Positions 35,299 through 44,521 of a DNA stretch of 64,000 nucleotides are shown one piece after another; the first letter of the stretch is position 1; each line of letters starts with the position of its first letter. The DNA lies in NCBI RefSeq assembly GCF_050633145.1, contig NZ_JBOEFY010000009.1:47898-111897 (forward strand), written 5' to 3'. Origin of the DNA: Kordia sp050633145 (GTDB lineage Bacteria > Bacteroidota > Bacteroidia > Flavobacteriales > Flavobacteriaceae). The translations under genes were made by a program, and so were the position numbers. A model generated the notes under the pieces. It was not told the DNA's origin and did not search any database. It saw only the letters and a program-made list of their open reading frames with translations.

Positions 35299-36297
35299 CT
35301 ATTGTTCTCGTTTGTGTCGTAAGATGTCTTTTCGTAATTGTGTATCGTCATTTACAAAATGACTTAACAAGGACATCATTTCATCATTTTTATGATGCTT
35401 TGATATTAATTCATACGCCATTAGTTGAATGTCTTCTTTAGGTGCAATATCTTTGTTATACTCGTATGTTAACGTCTTAAGGAAATTGCGTTCATTGTCT
35501 CCATAAACTTTTTTATTCTTAAAATCTGTCAGTGCTTTTTCTAAAGATGCTTTGTCTTTAAAGTTTGCAAAGTAGTTATTGGCACAATTCACAGCATCTT
35601 TATTTTCGTTCCAACCTTTTAATAATAGCTCATTGGCAGATGGTACATTGTCCATTTTTTTGCGATACACCAATGATCCTTTTACATATTGATAATTTTT
35701 TGAGTAATCGTCCACAACCATTTGGTAATGTGCATGTGCGTTTTTCTTGTCATCTATTTTTGCGTAAATGTCTCCTACTTTTTCATTCATTTCCAACTCT
35801 TTGTACAACTTGATTGATTTTGTGTACGAACGTCCCATTTCATAACATTCAGCCGCATCTTGTTTGAGATGACATTTTTTTAAATAAATGTGTGCTGCCT
35901 CATTGTATAGATGTCCTTCTTTTAAAATTGAAGCTGCTCGGTAGGAGTTTCGCAAGAGTCTTAATTGAATGTATGCTGCTTTTTTGTATTGTTTTTTTTC
36001 TATGAATTCATCTGTTAGTTTTTCATACCGTTGCATTAAAGTATCAAATTGACGATCGCCAACAGTTGAAGTTCCTCCCATTCCGCTTCCGCTAGGAAAT
36101 GCGCCTCCAAATAAAGAGTTAATAAGATATGACAATGCAAAGAATACCAATGCCAAAATGATCAGTCCTCCCAAAAAGCCTGGAAAATCCCCATACATTA
36201 TGGAAGTAATGATGAGATATATAAATTTTAAGAATAACACAAAAATAATGAAATAAATCAGCTTTCTGTGAAACTTACTTTCTGCTGCGCTAGTCAT
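35299..36297 (-). CDS. TM plus TPR-like protein, last gene of the MoxR-vWA-propeller operon
   Basis: This 332-residue protein has two N-terminal membrane helices (LIYFIIFVLFLKFIYLIITS and FLGGLIILALVFFALSYLI). After a Gly/Ser-rich linker (GAFPSGSGMGGTS) a long helical repeat domain follows, of TPR/SNAP type (YIQLRLLRNSYRAASILKEG, AAHIYLKKCHLKQDAAECYE, KLYKELEMNEKVGDIYAKID). It overlaps the preceding 480-aa gene by 8 bp, so it belongs to the operon. It could be the membrane adaptor of the system. The function is inferred only from context. Confidence 0.7.
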   Translation of the reverse strand: MTSAAESKFHRKLIYFIIFVLFLKFIYLIITSIMYGDFPGFLGGLIILALVFFALSYLINSLFGGAFPSGSGMGGTSTVGDRQFDTLMQRYEKLTDEFIEKKQYKKAAYIQLRLLRNSYRAASILKEGHLYNEAAHIYLKKCHLKQDAAECYEMGRSYTKSIKLYKELEMNEKVGDIYAKIDDKKNAHAHYQMVVDDYSKNYQYVKGSLVYRKKMDNVPSANELLLKGWNENKDAVNCANNYFANFKDKASLEKALTDFKNKKVYGDNERNFLKTLTYEYNKDIAPKEDIQLMAYELISKHHKNDEMMSLLSHFVNDDTQLRKDILRHKREQ

Positions 36298-37732
36298 CTA
36301 TAATGTTTTTATTTTTGTTAATTAAGGAATATAAAAGTCGAACTACAATAAAACCTGCAATAAGTAGAAATATTCCTTCTATTCCTGGATTTTTTAGCAT
36401 TGGATAGAAAAGGTATGTTAATAATGCTGCAATTATAACAGCAATCAATATTTTACTTTGCAAGGACAGTTCATTTCCTCCAAAATAAAAACTAGAACCT
36501 CGTGTTTCTTGTTCATCATTAAACGAAAACAATTCGTTTTCTTCTGGTAAATCCATCCAAGAAGTTGACTTTTTACTTTTAGGTTTTACTTTTGATGTTT
36601 TCTTTTTTCTTGATGTTATAAAGTATCCCAATATGATAAATCCAATAACAAATACTATGAAGATGAGAAAACCATTCAATACCATATTGGTCACTCTTTC
36701 TTCATCTTTTTTGTATTTGTTATTTGTATTTGTAGCGTCTTCTCTACTCCTTATTCCAGTATCTGTTTCCGTTGGTAGTGTTTCTGAATTTGTTTTGTTG
36801 ACCTCAAAAACTACTGGTTCTTCTGAAATTTCGTTACTATCTGAAGAAATGATTCGCGTTTGACCAGGAACAACTTCTATTGACTTTTTATTTACTTGAT
36901 CAAATGCATACGATCCAACCCAATAAATAACAACAAGCGCCAAAAGTCCCAAGATAATTTTGGTTTCGCTTTTTAATTTTTCAGACGAATTTCCGAAACC
37001 AAATGAATCAAAAAAGTTGCTTTTAAATTTGTATTTCGCAAAAGCTTTTCCGCGCGAAGTTCCCATCATATCTAACGGAACTGCCATTTTTAAAGCTGCT
37101 TCCGGATTTTTTTCTAAGTATTTTAAATACTTGTCTACTTCTTTGTTATTTCCTTCCAAAACCTTTTTCATATCAAAAGGCAAGTCTTGCGGATCTACTT
37201 TTTCGTCACCAAAAGGATTTTCAAGCGTGCTTTCTGTTTCTTTTTCCTCAATTTCTACACTAAATGCAGTTACTTTCATCGGAATGTGTACGCCTTTTGC
37301 AGGCGTTTCTATCGTAGGGAATTGTTCATTAGGAACTTGTAATATCGTTTCCCATTGTACTTCTTCTTTGAGTTCTATTAAACCATATTGATGATGAAAG
37401 AAATGTGGCTTCCCTTGTACTATTTTTGTGTATTCTTCCTGCGTAAGCGACATGTTCAACTGCGTATTCTCAGGAATATAAAAGCCTGTTTGTACTTTTT
37501 GAACACATAAATTATTGTAGACTTCAACTCTTTTTTGAGCCGTTTTAAAGATGATTAAAACACCCGAAATACTGTTCGCATTTTCACCAGGACACGGATA
37601 TATAGTGCAATCTGAAAGTTTCAGTTGCATCCGCGTAATTTCTTCCAGCCATACTTTTGGAGAAGCATGCTTGATAAAAATTCCACAACGTGGGTATGGA
37701 TTGTTATCGGTATGTTGTAATGCTAACTTCAT
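36290..37732 (-). CDS. Multi-span membrane protein of the MoxR-vWA-propeller operon
   Basis: This 480-residue protein has a ~220-residue soluble N-terminal domain with Cys-rich turns (NPYPRCGIFIKHASPKVWLE, SDCTIYPCPG) and acidic stretches. It then has four membrane helices: IILGLLALVVIYWVGSYAF (~260), FLIFIVFVIGFIILGYFITS (~355), ILIAVIIAALLTYLFYPML (~430) and IEGIFLLIAGFIVVRLLYSL (~453). I do not recognise a named family with certainty, though its place in the operon fits a bpX-type component. It overlaps its neighbours by 4 bp and 8 bp. Confidence 0.7.
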   Translation of the reverse strand: MKLALQHTDNNPYPRCGIFIKHASPKVWLEEITRMQLKLSDCTIYPCPGENANSISGVLIIFKTAQKRVEVYNNLCVQKVQTGFYIPENTQLNMSLTQEEYTKIVQGKPHFFHHQYGLIELKEEVQWETILQVPNEQFPTIETPAKGVHIPMKVTAFSVEIEEKETESTLENPFGDEKVDPQDLPFDMKKVLEGNNKEVDKYLKYLEKNPEAALKMAVPLDMMGTSRGKAFAKYKFKSNFFDSFGFGNSSEKLKSETKIILGLLALVVIYWVGSYAFDQVNKKSIEVVPGQTRIISSDSNEISEEPVVFEVNKTNSETLPTETDTGIRSREDATNTNNKYKKDEERVTNMVLNGFLIFIVFVIGFIILGYFITSRKKKTSKVKPKSKKSTSWMDLPEENELFSFNDEQETRGSSFYFGGNELSLQSKILIAVIIAALLTYLFYPMLKNPGIEGIFLLIAGFIVVRLLYSLINKNKNIIDD

Positions 37733-40122
37733 GTTAAAAGTATGTTCTCTAAGAAAGGTTCCATATACTTAGCGTCAAACTCAAAAATTTCGATTTTTTT
37801 AAATACGGCATCTTCTGGTTTAAAATATTCGTTTCCTGCAAATTCTTCATCGGTTGTAATGGCAATATCAATACCAATATACGATGCCAGATAAAATGTA
37901 GGAATGTTTGAATTGCCACTATCAAATGTAATAATTCCGTTTTTATCAATTGTAATCACACTTTTATCTACAAACTCTACTCTTTGGTTTCGCTTGTGAA
38001 GATATACAGTAAACTCTTCATCTAAGTGCATTGCTTCTTTATCAATCATCTCAAGATACCCTGTACTGCCAGTAAGTTCTAATCGATGTTTCTGATTGAA
38101 TACAATCTCTAAATCTTTTGTGATTGTAATTGCATTGATTTTTGTGAATACAGAACCTTCAAAATAGTCTGTTTGATTTTTTAGATATAATTGATATGTT
38201 CTTTTAAGTCCTGAACTCGGTGCATCTATTTGTGTAAACAGACGATCGTACACATCAAAATGCGTATACACTGGTTCATCGCTGTAATATTTCTTTGTCA
38301 CTAAATACAAATCATCTTCATATGTAATTAAATGTTTGAAAGTCGCTTTTTTACCTTCTAACGAATCATATTTATAATTATAAGTTGCATTACTTGTTTT
38401 AAAAATCATTTGATGATCAACCGTCCAATACAGTATCATTAACTCATCATCATACATAACAGCTAATTTCTGCTGCTTGATTCCTGTCATGAATCGAAGG
38501 TCTTTTTGTATCATTTCATAACCTTTTCCACGAGTTTTCGCTCTAAATAAATCTCCGTTTTTTTGTAAAATGTATGCATACCTTTCATCCGTGAAATTGA
38601 TTGCAATTCGCGTTGGAAAACCGTATAGCAACGGATAATTCAGTACTTTATGATCTGCTTTGGAACGTTTTTTCGGTCTGTTTTTTCGGTTTTTAGGCGG
38701 ATTTACCCATAATTCATATAATGGCAATTGAATATGCTTTGATAAGCGTTTCGCGCCACTTTTCATTTTATACACGTCAATATTCCCTTGACTGTCTGAA
38801 GTAATAACACCGCCAAATTTTGTGTGATGTATATTGAACAAACGTCGAATGTTTTGATGTTCGAGTGTTTTTGCAGTTGTAAAGAGTGTAATTTCTATAT
38901 TTTCTTCTTCACATTCGTCGATGAATTGCTCTATAGCTTCAGAAGCGTCTAGCAAAGGTGATGTGAGTTGTAATCCGCTTATAATATTTTCTTTCGTATC
39001 AAAATACAATGGCGTATAAGTTTTACCCAATGCATACGGCTGAAACTGCATTTCATTTTTTGGATGATGAATAAACGAAAAAGCAGTTGCAAACGATAGT
39101 ATTTTTGGCGTTCCCCAGTTTTTAATCGTTGTATCAATTAAAAATATACGTGTACGTAAATCTTCTTCAGGCGTAGTTTCACGACGAATAAATAATGCTT
39201 CTTTGTTTGCAATTCTATGTAAAAAGATTAAATCATCATTGGCAAATTCAGAAATAAGAATATTATCAAACTTTCCTTTATTTGTAACATCCGAAATTCC
39301 GCCCAAAGGCATTTCTCCTGGATGCACATAATGCATTGGCAACTGAATTCCAGACCATAATCGCTTGATGAGACTTCCCATAAAGAAGGTTTTCGGCTCT
39401 TCAATCAATTCTTGAATAAAATCAGGATCTTCACTAAAATATTCTATATCGGCATCTTCTGGTTCAACTGGAACTTGTTCCATTTTAAACCAAGCCGTCA
39501 GTAACGCATCTACTGTAGGATATCTGTGATGCAATAATGCCAACGCGTTGATGTCTTTACTTATTGTTGCAACAGTTATGTCTGTTTTTTCATTACATAC
39601 ACTGAGTTTGAAACTGTGATTTTGTATGAAATCGAGAATTTCTTCTGAGTATTTTGGCGATAGATTATGATTTGCTTCTTCAAACAAAAACGTAAATAAA
39701 TCAATTCGGTTTTTTCCTTTTTTATATACCGATGGTAATATGATTAAGGTTTTTACAAACGCTTCCGCAGATTCAAAATCGATATGATCTACCGAAGGAA
39801 AATTTTTGTGTAACTCTAAGATTTCACGAAATATCTCGGACACAGCAATTTCTACTTCGCCAGAATTGGTTGCTAAAAACGTAAGTACTAAGGCTCCAAA
39901 TGGCGGAAGTCCTACTCCTGATAGCAATTGTAATACTTCTACAACTTGTTCTTTATACGCAATCGTCATTCCCTCAGGAATTGTGATACAGTTAAATCCT
40001 CCTCCAAAATCTTGAGGATTTTCTATTACATTTCCATGAAACATATGATCTACTTCCCATTCCCAAAAATAGTCATGGTAAGATTGAAAGTAATATATGG
40101 CTTTTGACTGCGTATTGCTCAT
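37729..40122 (-). CDS. Degenerate vWA-like plus beta-propeller protein of the MoxR operon
   Basis: This is the 797-residue largest member of the operon. Its N-terminal ~200 residues are mostly helical. Residues about 320-345 contain RIFLIDTTIKNWGTPKILSF, which resembles the first strand and MIDAS loop of a vWA domain, but the DxSxS motif is reduced to D-T-T-I-K. The later half (about 430-797) has repeated short beta segments such as GGVITSDSQGNIDVYKM, YAYILQKNGDLFRAKTRGKG and DELMILYWTVDHQMIFKTSN that suggest a beta-propeller. It resembles the vWA/propeller subunit of MoxR-vWA-beta-propeller systems. It overlaps the 480-aa gene by 4 bp. Confidence 0.7.
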   Translation of the reverse strand: MSNTQSKAIYYFQSYHDYFWEWEVDHMFHGNVIENPQDFGGGFNCITIPEGMTIAYKEQVVEVLQLLSGVGLPPFGALVLTFLATNSGEVEIAVSEIFREILELHKNFPSVDHIDFESAEAFVKTLIILPSVYKKGKNRIDLFTFLFEEANHNLSPKYSEEILDFIQNHSFKLSVCNEKTDITVATISKDINALALLHHRYPTVDALLTAWFKMEQVPVEPEDADIEYFSEDPDFIQELIEEPKTFFMGSLIKRLWSGIQLPMHYVHPGEMPLGGISDVTNKGKFDNILISEFANDDLIFLHRIANKEALFIRRETTPEEDLRTRIFLIDTTIKNWGTPKILSFATAFSFIHHPKNEMQFQPYALGKTYTPLYFDTKENIISGLQLTSPLLDASEAIEQFIDECEEENIEITLFTTAKTLEHQNIRRLFNIHHTKFGGVITSDSQGNIDVYKMKSGAKRLSKHIQLPLYELWVNPPKNRKNRPKKRSKADHKVLNYPLLYGFPTRIAINFTDERYAYILQKNGDLFRAKTRGKGYEMIQKDLRFMTGIKQQKLAVMYDDELMILYWTVDHQMIFKTSNATYNYKYDSLEGKKATFKHLITYEDDLYLVTKKYYSDEPVYTHFDVYDRLFTQIDAPSSGLKRTYQLYLKNQTDYFEGSVFTKINAITITKDLEIVFNQKHRLELTGSTGYLEMIDKEAMHLDEEFTVYLHKRNQRVEFVDKSVITIDKNGIITFDSGNSNIPTFYLASYIGIDIAITTDEEFAGNEYFKPEDAVFKKIEIFEFDAKYMEPFLENILLT

Positions 40123-40125
40123 GCG

Positions 40126-40905
40126 TTATCGTGACAATCGGTATCCACTGATTGTGAGTTTTTGTATGTTTTCTTTAGCAATTTTAAAATAACTGTTATC
40201 CGTTTGCATAACAATCATATCGTTACTATTTTGATTGACATTTTTGTTGAAATAGACACTTAGTTCAGGATATTCAAAATCATATCCAGCTGGTAACAGA
40301 AAATTTTGCGTTTGCCAATACGTTTTTCCAGGTATTGAAAGTAATGGTGAACCAATTAAGAGTGCTTTATCTTCAATAATTACCCAATGAATAGGTTGTA
40401 GACGAATTGCTGGCATTTTTGGAATGATTGCATCTAAAGTGTCCAATGAAATCAATTGAGCTGCGGCAGTTCGTTCTACACTTGAAGGAACAATACTGAG
40501 TTCTATAGTCTCATCCATCCCAAAGTAATTAAAATTATAATCGGGCGTTTCTAGAGACAAGGCTTTGTGTATTGGCGACCAAAGCAATGACGTTTTTAAG
40601 CGTTCTTCGGGTAAATTTCCTCCTAATAGAAATAAAGCATTTTCATGCTGAAAGTATATTTTTTTGAATGGAATGCTTCGTATTTCTGGACTGTGGAGTT
40701 GATTTGGTGCAATTCCGCGTACCCAAATATCGTCCATATCAGTCGCCATTCGCAATGATTTCCACACACGAATTTGCGCTAATTTTTCTTTATATTTTGA
40801 GGGCAATCGCAACCAATATTCGGTTACACCTTGTGTAAGATCTCTTTCCACAACTGGTCTATTTCTGTATTTATGTATTGTTTTTTCTGCTGATCTTTTA
40901 CCCAA
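40126..40905 (-). CDS. Small conserved component of the MoxR-vWA-propeller operon
   Basis: This protein is up to 259 residues. No recognised catalytic motif. It contains the tract GVTEYWLRLPSKYKEKL near the N-terminus and several aromatic strands (FKKIYFQHENALFLLGGNLP, TYWQTQNFLLPAGYDFEYPE). It sits between the ATPase and the vWA/propeller gene (3-bp gap). The ATG at 40905 overlaps the ATPase end by 82 bp. An in-frame GTG at 40851 gives a more usual overlap of 28 bp, so the start is uncertain. It is probably the adaptor or accessory component that such systems carry. Confidence 0.6.
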   Translation of the reverse strand: MGKRSAEKTIHKYRNRPVVERDLTQGVTEYWLRLPSKYKEKLAQIRVWKSLRMATDMDDIWVRGIAPNQLHSPEIRSIPFKKIYFQHENALFLLGGNLPEERLKTSLLWSPIHKALSLETPDYNFNYFGMDETIELSIVPSSVERTAAAQLISLDTLDAIIPKMPAIRLQPIHWVIIEDKALLIGSPLLSIPGKTYWQTQNFLLPAGYDFEYPELSVYFNKNVNQNSNDMIVMQTDNSYFKIAKENIQKLTISGYRLSR

Positions 40906-41957
40906 TCAGTTCTGTTTTGCAAATAGCGTAACTTGTCTTTTATTACGTTTAATTCTTGCAATGAGATTTCTTGATTGGAGAATTTTAGTTTTAAGTTTGA
41001 AACTTCATTCATCAATTCTTCCGGATTCGGTGCTTTGTTAAAGAACGCTTGCGGATGTACTTTTTCTTCCGTTTGTTCTTTTTCTATCAATGCATTTACC
41101 GTGGCTTGAAGCGTTTCAATTTGTTCTTCCGTACTCCAAATGTATTTTAATACCCAAAGATCTGAAAGTATAGCTGCTGAGCGATCACACAACATCGCGC
41201 TTGCAGCCACTAAGTTTTGCATTTTTACAGCACGTCTGTCAGAGACTTCTATTCCTGTATTTCGTAAACTGTGAATCAACTCAATGTATGAACTGCGAAT
41301 TGGTGCCAGATTTACTTCTTTTACATTGGTTTGCAAATCTTTGATTTCTTCTGGAGAAATTTGTGTTTGCTCCGTTTTTTCTTTGCGTTCTAGCTTCCAA
41401 CCTGCTTGCAATACTTCTTCCAAACGATCTGGTTTTACATTGTCTACTTTTAAACGAATTAAGAAACGATCTAACAAAGCAGCCAAAGCTTCATCTTCTG
41501 GCAATTGGTTACTTGCGCTGATGAACATTAAGGCTGGTAGTTTTTTTGTTTCTTTTCCACGACGAAAAACTTTTTCGTTCAGCGCCATTAGTAAACTATT
41601 CAGAATGGCAGAATTCGCATTGAATATTTCATCCAAAAACACCATAGAAGCTTCTGGAAGCATTCCGTCTGTATTGGTGACCAATTCTCCTTCTTTTAGC
41701 AATCGAATGTCTAACGGACCAAATATCTCGTTTGGTTCTGTGAATCGAGTTAAGAGGTAATCAAAGTTAATTCCACCAATAACATGACTCGACAATTGTT
41801 TTACAATCGCACTTTTTGCCGTTCCTGGAGGTCCTAAAAGAAATACATTTTCTCTTGCTAATAGTCCTATTCCTAACAAATCGATGACCTCATCTTTTCC
41901 TACAAAGATATTTTTGATTTCATCGAGTATGGTTCGTATTTTTTGTGTTTTGTTCAT
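40824..41957 (-). CDS. MoxR/RavA-type AAA+ ATPase
   Basis: This 377-residue ATPase has Walker A GPPGTAKS (42-49), Walker B MVFLDEI (D109, E110), the FTEPNEIFGPLDIRLLKEGE insert, sensor-1 ISASNQLPEDEALAALLDRF and a RavA-like C-terminal region with a helical segment. RavA-like enzymes act as ATP-driven remodelling chaperones, usually with a vWA partner. Here the candidate partner is the 797-aa protein encoded two genes downstream. It has a 6-bp gap to the upstream 213-aa gene and overlaps the 259-aa gene, so it is translationally coupled. Confidence 0.92.
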   Translation of the reverse strand: MNKTQKIRTILDEIKNIFVGKDEVIDLLGIGLLARENVFLLGPPGTAKSAIVKQLSSHVIGGINFDYLLTRFTEPNEIFGPLDIRLLKEGELVTNTDGMLPEASMVFLDEIFNANSAILNSLLMALNEKVFRRGKETKKLPALMFISASNQLPEDEALAALLDRFLIRLKVDNVKPDRLEEVLQAGWKLERKEKTEQTQISPEEIKDLQTNVKEVNLAPIRSSYIELIHSLRNTGIEVSDRRAVKMQNLVAASAMLCDRSAAILSDLWVLKYIWSTEEQIETLQATVNALIEKEQTEEKVHPQAFFNKAPNPEELMNEVSNLKLKFSNQEISLQELNVIKDKLRYLQNRTDWVKDQQKKQYINTEIDQLWKEILHKV

Positions 41958-41963
41958 AGTGTA

Positions 41964-42605
41964 TTATGCTTCAGATACAAACGCTCTCCAAAAGTGATTT
42001 GAATGTTCTCCCAATTGAATTGCGACGTTTTCTTGAATAATTTTGTGTGCTGTAAGGCTGATATCTTTTTGTGCGATGACTCTATCAATGTACAGTGTTC
42101 GGAAACAGTTGTTCTGAAAGAGTAACGCAAGTTTTTCTTCATTAATTTCATCTTCCATATCATGTCCAATAGTGGAGTATTGAAAATTTTGCAATTGTTT
42201 TTTAAGCAAGTTTGCCAACCAATCTTCAGCATCTATATGTTCTAATTCTTTGATGATGAATGGTAAAAATCGCAATGATAAATCTGCTGAAAGCAGCACT
42301 GATGGCGTAAGTTCACCTTTAAAATCTGTAAAGAACTTCCCTAAATTTTTAGGTTCTTCTGAACGATGTGCTAAAAATTGCGCTGCATAGTAAATTGTTT
42401 TTGCTGCCCAAACTGCCGCTTCTTTATGAAATATTGGTGCTTCAAACGGATAATTAAGTACTTCATTTTCATACTCTTGCTCTAAAAAATCGGCTAAATC
42501 ATTTAGTTCACTCGAACTCACTTTTGGTTTGTTAGTGTATAAAACAAATTGTCCAGAAGTACGTAAGTGATGAATGGTTTGCAGTATGTTATTTTGTATG
42601 CTCAA
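41964..42605 (-). CDS. First gene of the MoxR operon, helical protein of unknown role
   Basis: This 213-residue mostly helical soluble protein has no recognised motif (LNDLADFLEQEYENEVLNYP, AAVWAAKTIYYAAQFLAHRS, LKKQLQNFQYSTIGHDMEDE). Its start is a TTG (42603-42605); I saw no better ATG. It lies 6 bp upstream of the ATPase gene, which points to a partner or regulator of the ATPase. Its family is likely one of the small components of MoxR-vWA-propeller systems (inference from position). Confidence 0.6.
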   Translation of the reverse strand: MSIQNNILQTIHHLRTSGQFVLYTNKPKVSSSELNDLADFLEQEYENEVLNYPFEAPIFHKEAAVWAAKTIYYAAQFLAHRSEEPKNLGKFFTDFKGELTPSVLLSADLSLRFLPFIIKELEHIDAEDWLANLLKKQLQNFQYSTIGHDMEDEINEEKLALLFQNNCFRTLYIDRVIAQKDISLTAHKIIQENVAIQLGEHSNHFWRAFVSEA

Positions 42606-42803
42606 GCGATTGAATGCGTAATATGTAGCGTATTTATTGGTTGGTAACTATTCAAAAGAACGAAAATTATATGGAATTGGCAATTTTAGCAGTTAGGTTT
42701 TGAAGAATAGTTGATAAGCGTACGCTAGATAAATACATACAGGAATTTGTTTTCTATTTAAAAAAAATCTAGTTTGGGCTCATAATCTTAATTTTTAAAA
42801 TAT

Positions 42804-43313
42804 ATGTTCGATTTAAATTTTGAAGAAGATGATGAAGTTTATTTAGACAAGTATTTTAAAAGAATTAAAGGTTTTCGATCTAAAAAATCTTTTAGTGATG
42901 GTTCCTATGAACGTTCTGATGGTTGGTTGAGTATTTATATTTCATGTTACGATCCTGAACATGAAGAGAGTTATAAAAATGCATTAGAATATTTTGTAAC
43001 TCATCAAAAAGAAGTATTAGATGCATTGTGCAACGGTTTGCTCAAAAAGTATCCTGAACTTATGGAAATGTATGGAGAAACGGGATTCAGTGATGATAAT
43101 TTTCCTGAGTTAAAAAACATTGAAGATGTAAAAAAACACTTAACTATTCATACATTGCATATACATGAAAAAGACGATGATACTTTTGCAAAGATTGGTT
43201 TTGAATGTGAATGCCCTTGGGATCCGGAACATGGAACTGGCATTGTAATGTATAAAGATACATTTATCAATTTTGGCGGTGCAGATACAGCAATATCTGG
43301 ATGGGAGGATTGA
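42804..43313 (+). CDS. Small acidic protein, DUF6985-like
   Basis: This 169-residue acidic soluble protein has the C-terminal block CPWDPEHGTGIVMYKDTFIN then FGGADTAISGW. This resembles the WDxEHGxGI...G.ad pattern of DUF6985-type domains, which often occur in immunity-like or uncharacterised bacterial proteins. There is no toxin gene next to it. It has its own promoter region and ends at a hairpin terminator, opposite the lytic transglycosylase. Confidence 0.6.
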   Translation: MFDLNFEEDDEVYLDKYFKRIKGFRSKKSFSDGSYERSDGWLSIYISCYDPEHEESYKNALEYFVTHQKEVLDALCNGLLKKYPELMEMYGETGFSDDNFPELKNIEDVKKHLTIHTLHIHEKDDDTFAKIGFECECPWDPEHGTGIVMYKDTFINFGGADTAISGWED

Positions 43314-43324
43314 TGATTAAATAA

Positions 43325-43362
43325 AATCTCCCAAAGAGCCGAACACAACTTTTTGGGAGATT
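43325..43362. terminator. Bidirectional terminator
   Basis: AATCTCCCAAA (43325-43335) and its perfect complement TTTGGGAGATT (43352-43362) form an 11-bp stem with a 16-nt loop. It lies between the convergent 42804-43313 and 43407-44369 genes and has A- and T-rich flanks. Confidence 0.85.
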
Positions 43363-43406
43363 ATATTATTATATAACTAATCAGACTGATAATTCAGAAT
43401 TATGAA

Positions 43407-44369
43407 TTATTTAGAAGAATAGTGTCCTTTTTCAGGAATTGAGATTTCGTATTTTTTTCTCGATTTGTTATTCAACTTGTTTTCTCGTAACCACGGATTG
43501 TGGATTTTTAAGATTTTATAGTTGATTCCGAAGTCTTTTGCAAAGCTGGCAAAGTTAGTTACTGCCGTGTCTACTTCTACTTTGTACGTTGGAATATGCT
43601 TGTATAAATGCTTTTCATTAAAATTGAAACCATATTTTTTAGCATTGCTAAAGATTTCTTTTAACGCAACAACTCTAAAGATGTAACGACCCGTTTCTTG
43701 ACCTAGTAATAAATCGTAGTATGAGTTTACTTGTTGCTTTTCCATTCGCTTACCAATTCCACCATTTCCTGCATTATACGCTGCTGCAGCCGATGTCCAA
43801 TTACCAAATCTCTTTTTAGCAGCCAATAAGTATTTACAGGCTACACGTGTTGCTTTTTCTAAATGATAACGTTCATCAACATTTGAGTTGATTTCTAGAC
43901 CGTTTTCGCGTCCTGTAGTTTTCATGATTTGCCAAAAACCTCTTGCTCCTGCTGGAGATGTTACGTTTTGCAATCCACTTTCAATGACAGCTAAATATTT
44001 AAAATCATCTGGAATTCCGTATTCTTTTAAAATTGGTTCAATGATTGGAAAGTATTTATTGGCACGTTTGAATAATAATAAACCATTAGATTGCCAATAC
44101 GTATTTACTAACAATTCTCTGTCCATGCGTTCTTTAATATCTGGTAAATGCAAAGGCATTTTTTCTCCAGCAAATTCTAAGGTTTCAGGAACTTCCAAAG
44201 CGTAGACATTGTAATCATTGCTATCATTCATTGCTGCTTTTGCAGTTTGACTTTTTACTGTTGACTCATTTTCTGCAGTCATAGCCTTGTCTTGTTGTAC
44301 AGCATTCATCAATAAAATTCCGAGGAAAATTAATCCTAAAAAGGCAAATCCATTTTTAATTTTACGCAT
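43407..44369 (-). CDS. Lytic transglycosylase (MltD-like, GH23)
   Basis: This 320-residue protein has an N-terminal membrane or signal anchor (FAFLGLIFLGILLMNAVQQ). Its SLT-type domain contains DDFKYLAVIESGLQNVTSP (catalytic Glu130), AGARGFWQIMKTTGRENGL and SAAAAYNAGNGGI. It cleaves the MurNAc-GlcNAc bond with 1,6-anhydro product formation at the periplasmic face. The C-terminus (about 230-320) may be a short substrate-binding extension (the two LysM repeats of E. coli MltD are not visible). Monocistronic. Confidence 0.9.
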   Translation of the reverse strand: MRKIKNGFAFLGLIFLGILLMNAVQQDKAMTAENESTVKSQTAKAAMNDSNDYNVYALEVPETLEFAGEKMPLHLPDIKERMDRELLVNTYWQSNGLLLFKRANKYFPIIEPILKEYGIPDDFKYLAVIESGLQNVTSPAGARGFWQIMKTTGRENGLEINSNVDERYHLEKATRVACKYLLAAKKRFGNWTSAAAAYNAGNGGIGKRMEKQQVNSYYDLLLGQETGRYIFRVVALKEIFSNAKKYGFNFNEKHLYKHIPTYKVEVDTAVTNFASFAKDFGINYKILKIHNPWLRENKLNNKSRKKYEISIPEKGHYSSK

Positions 44370-44521
44370 TGGTATATTGTTTTAAATTTGGTAATCGATT
44401 CTTTCGTTAACTATTTGGTTGTGATTGTAAAAATGGTCGGATAGGGATTACAAAAATAACAAACTGATTTAAAATCATTCTATTATCTGAGTAATTAATT
44501 GTTAATATAAGGAAAGTTTTT

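Noticed and set aside
40824..40905. An 82-bp gene overlap as evidence of overlapping functional coding
   Set aside because: The long overlap probably comes from an over-extended start of the 259-aa gene. GTG at 40851 gives a normal overlap.
42804..43313. Immunity protein of a toxin-immunity pair
   Set aside because: The protein is DUF6985-like and could be immunity-type, but there is no toxin, VgrG, Rhs or CDI gene near it, so I describe it only as a small acidic protein.
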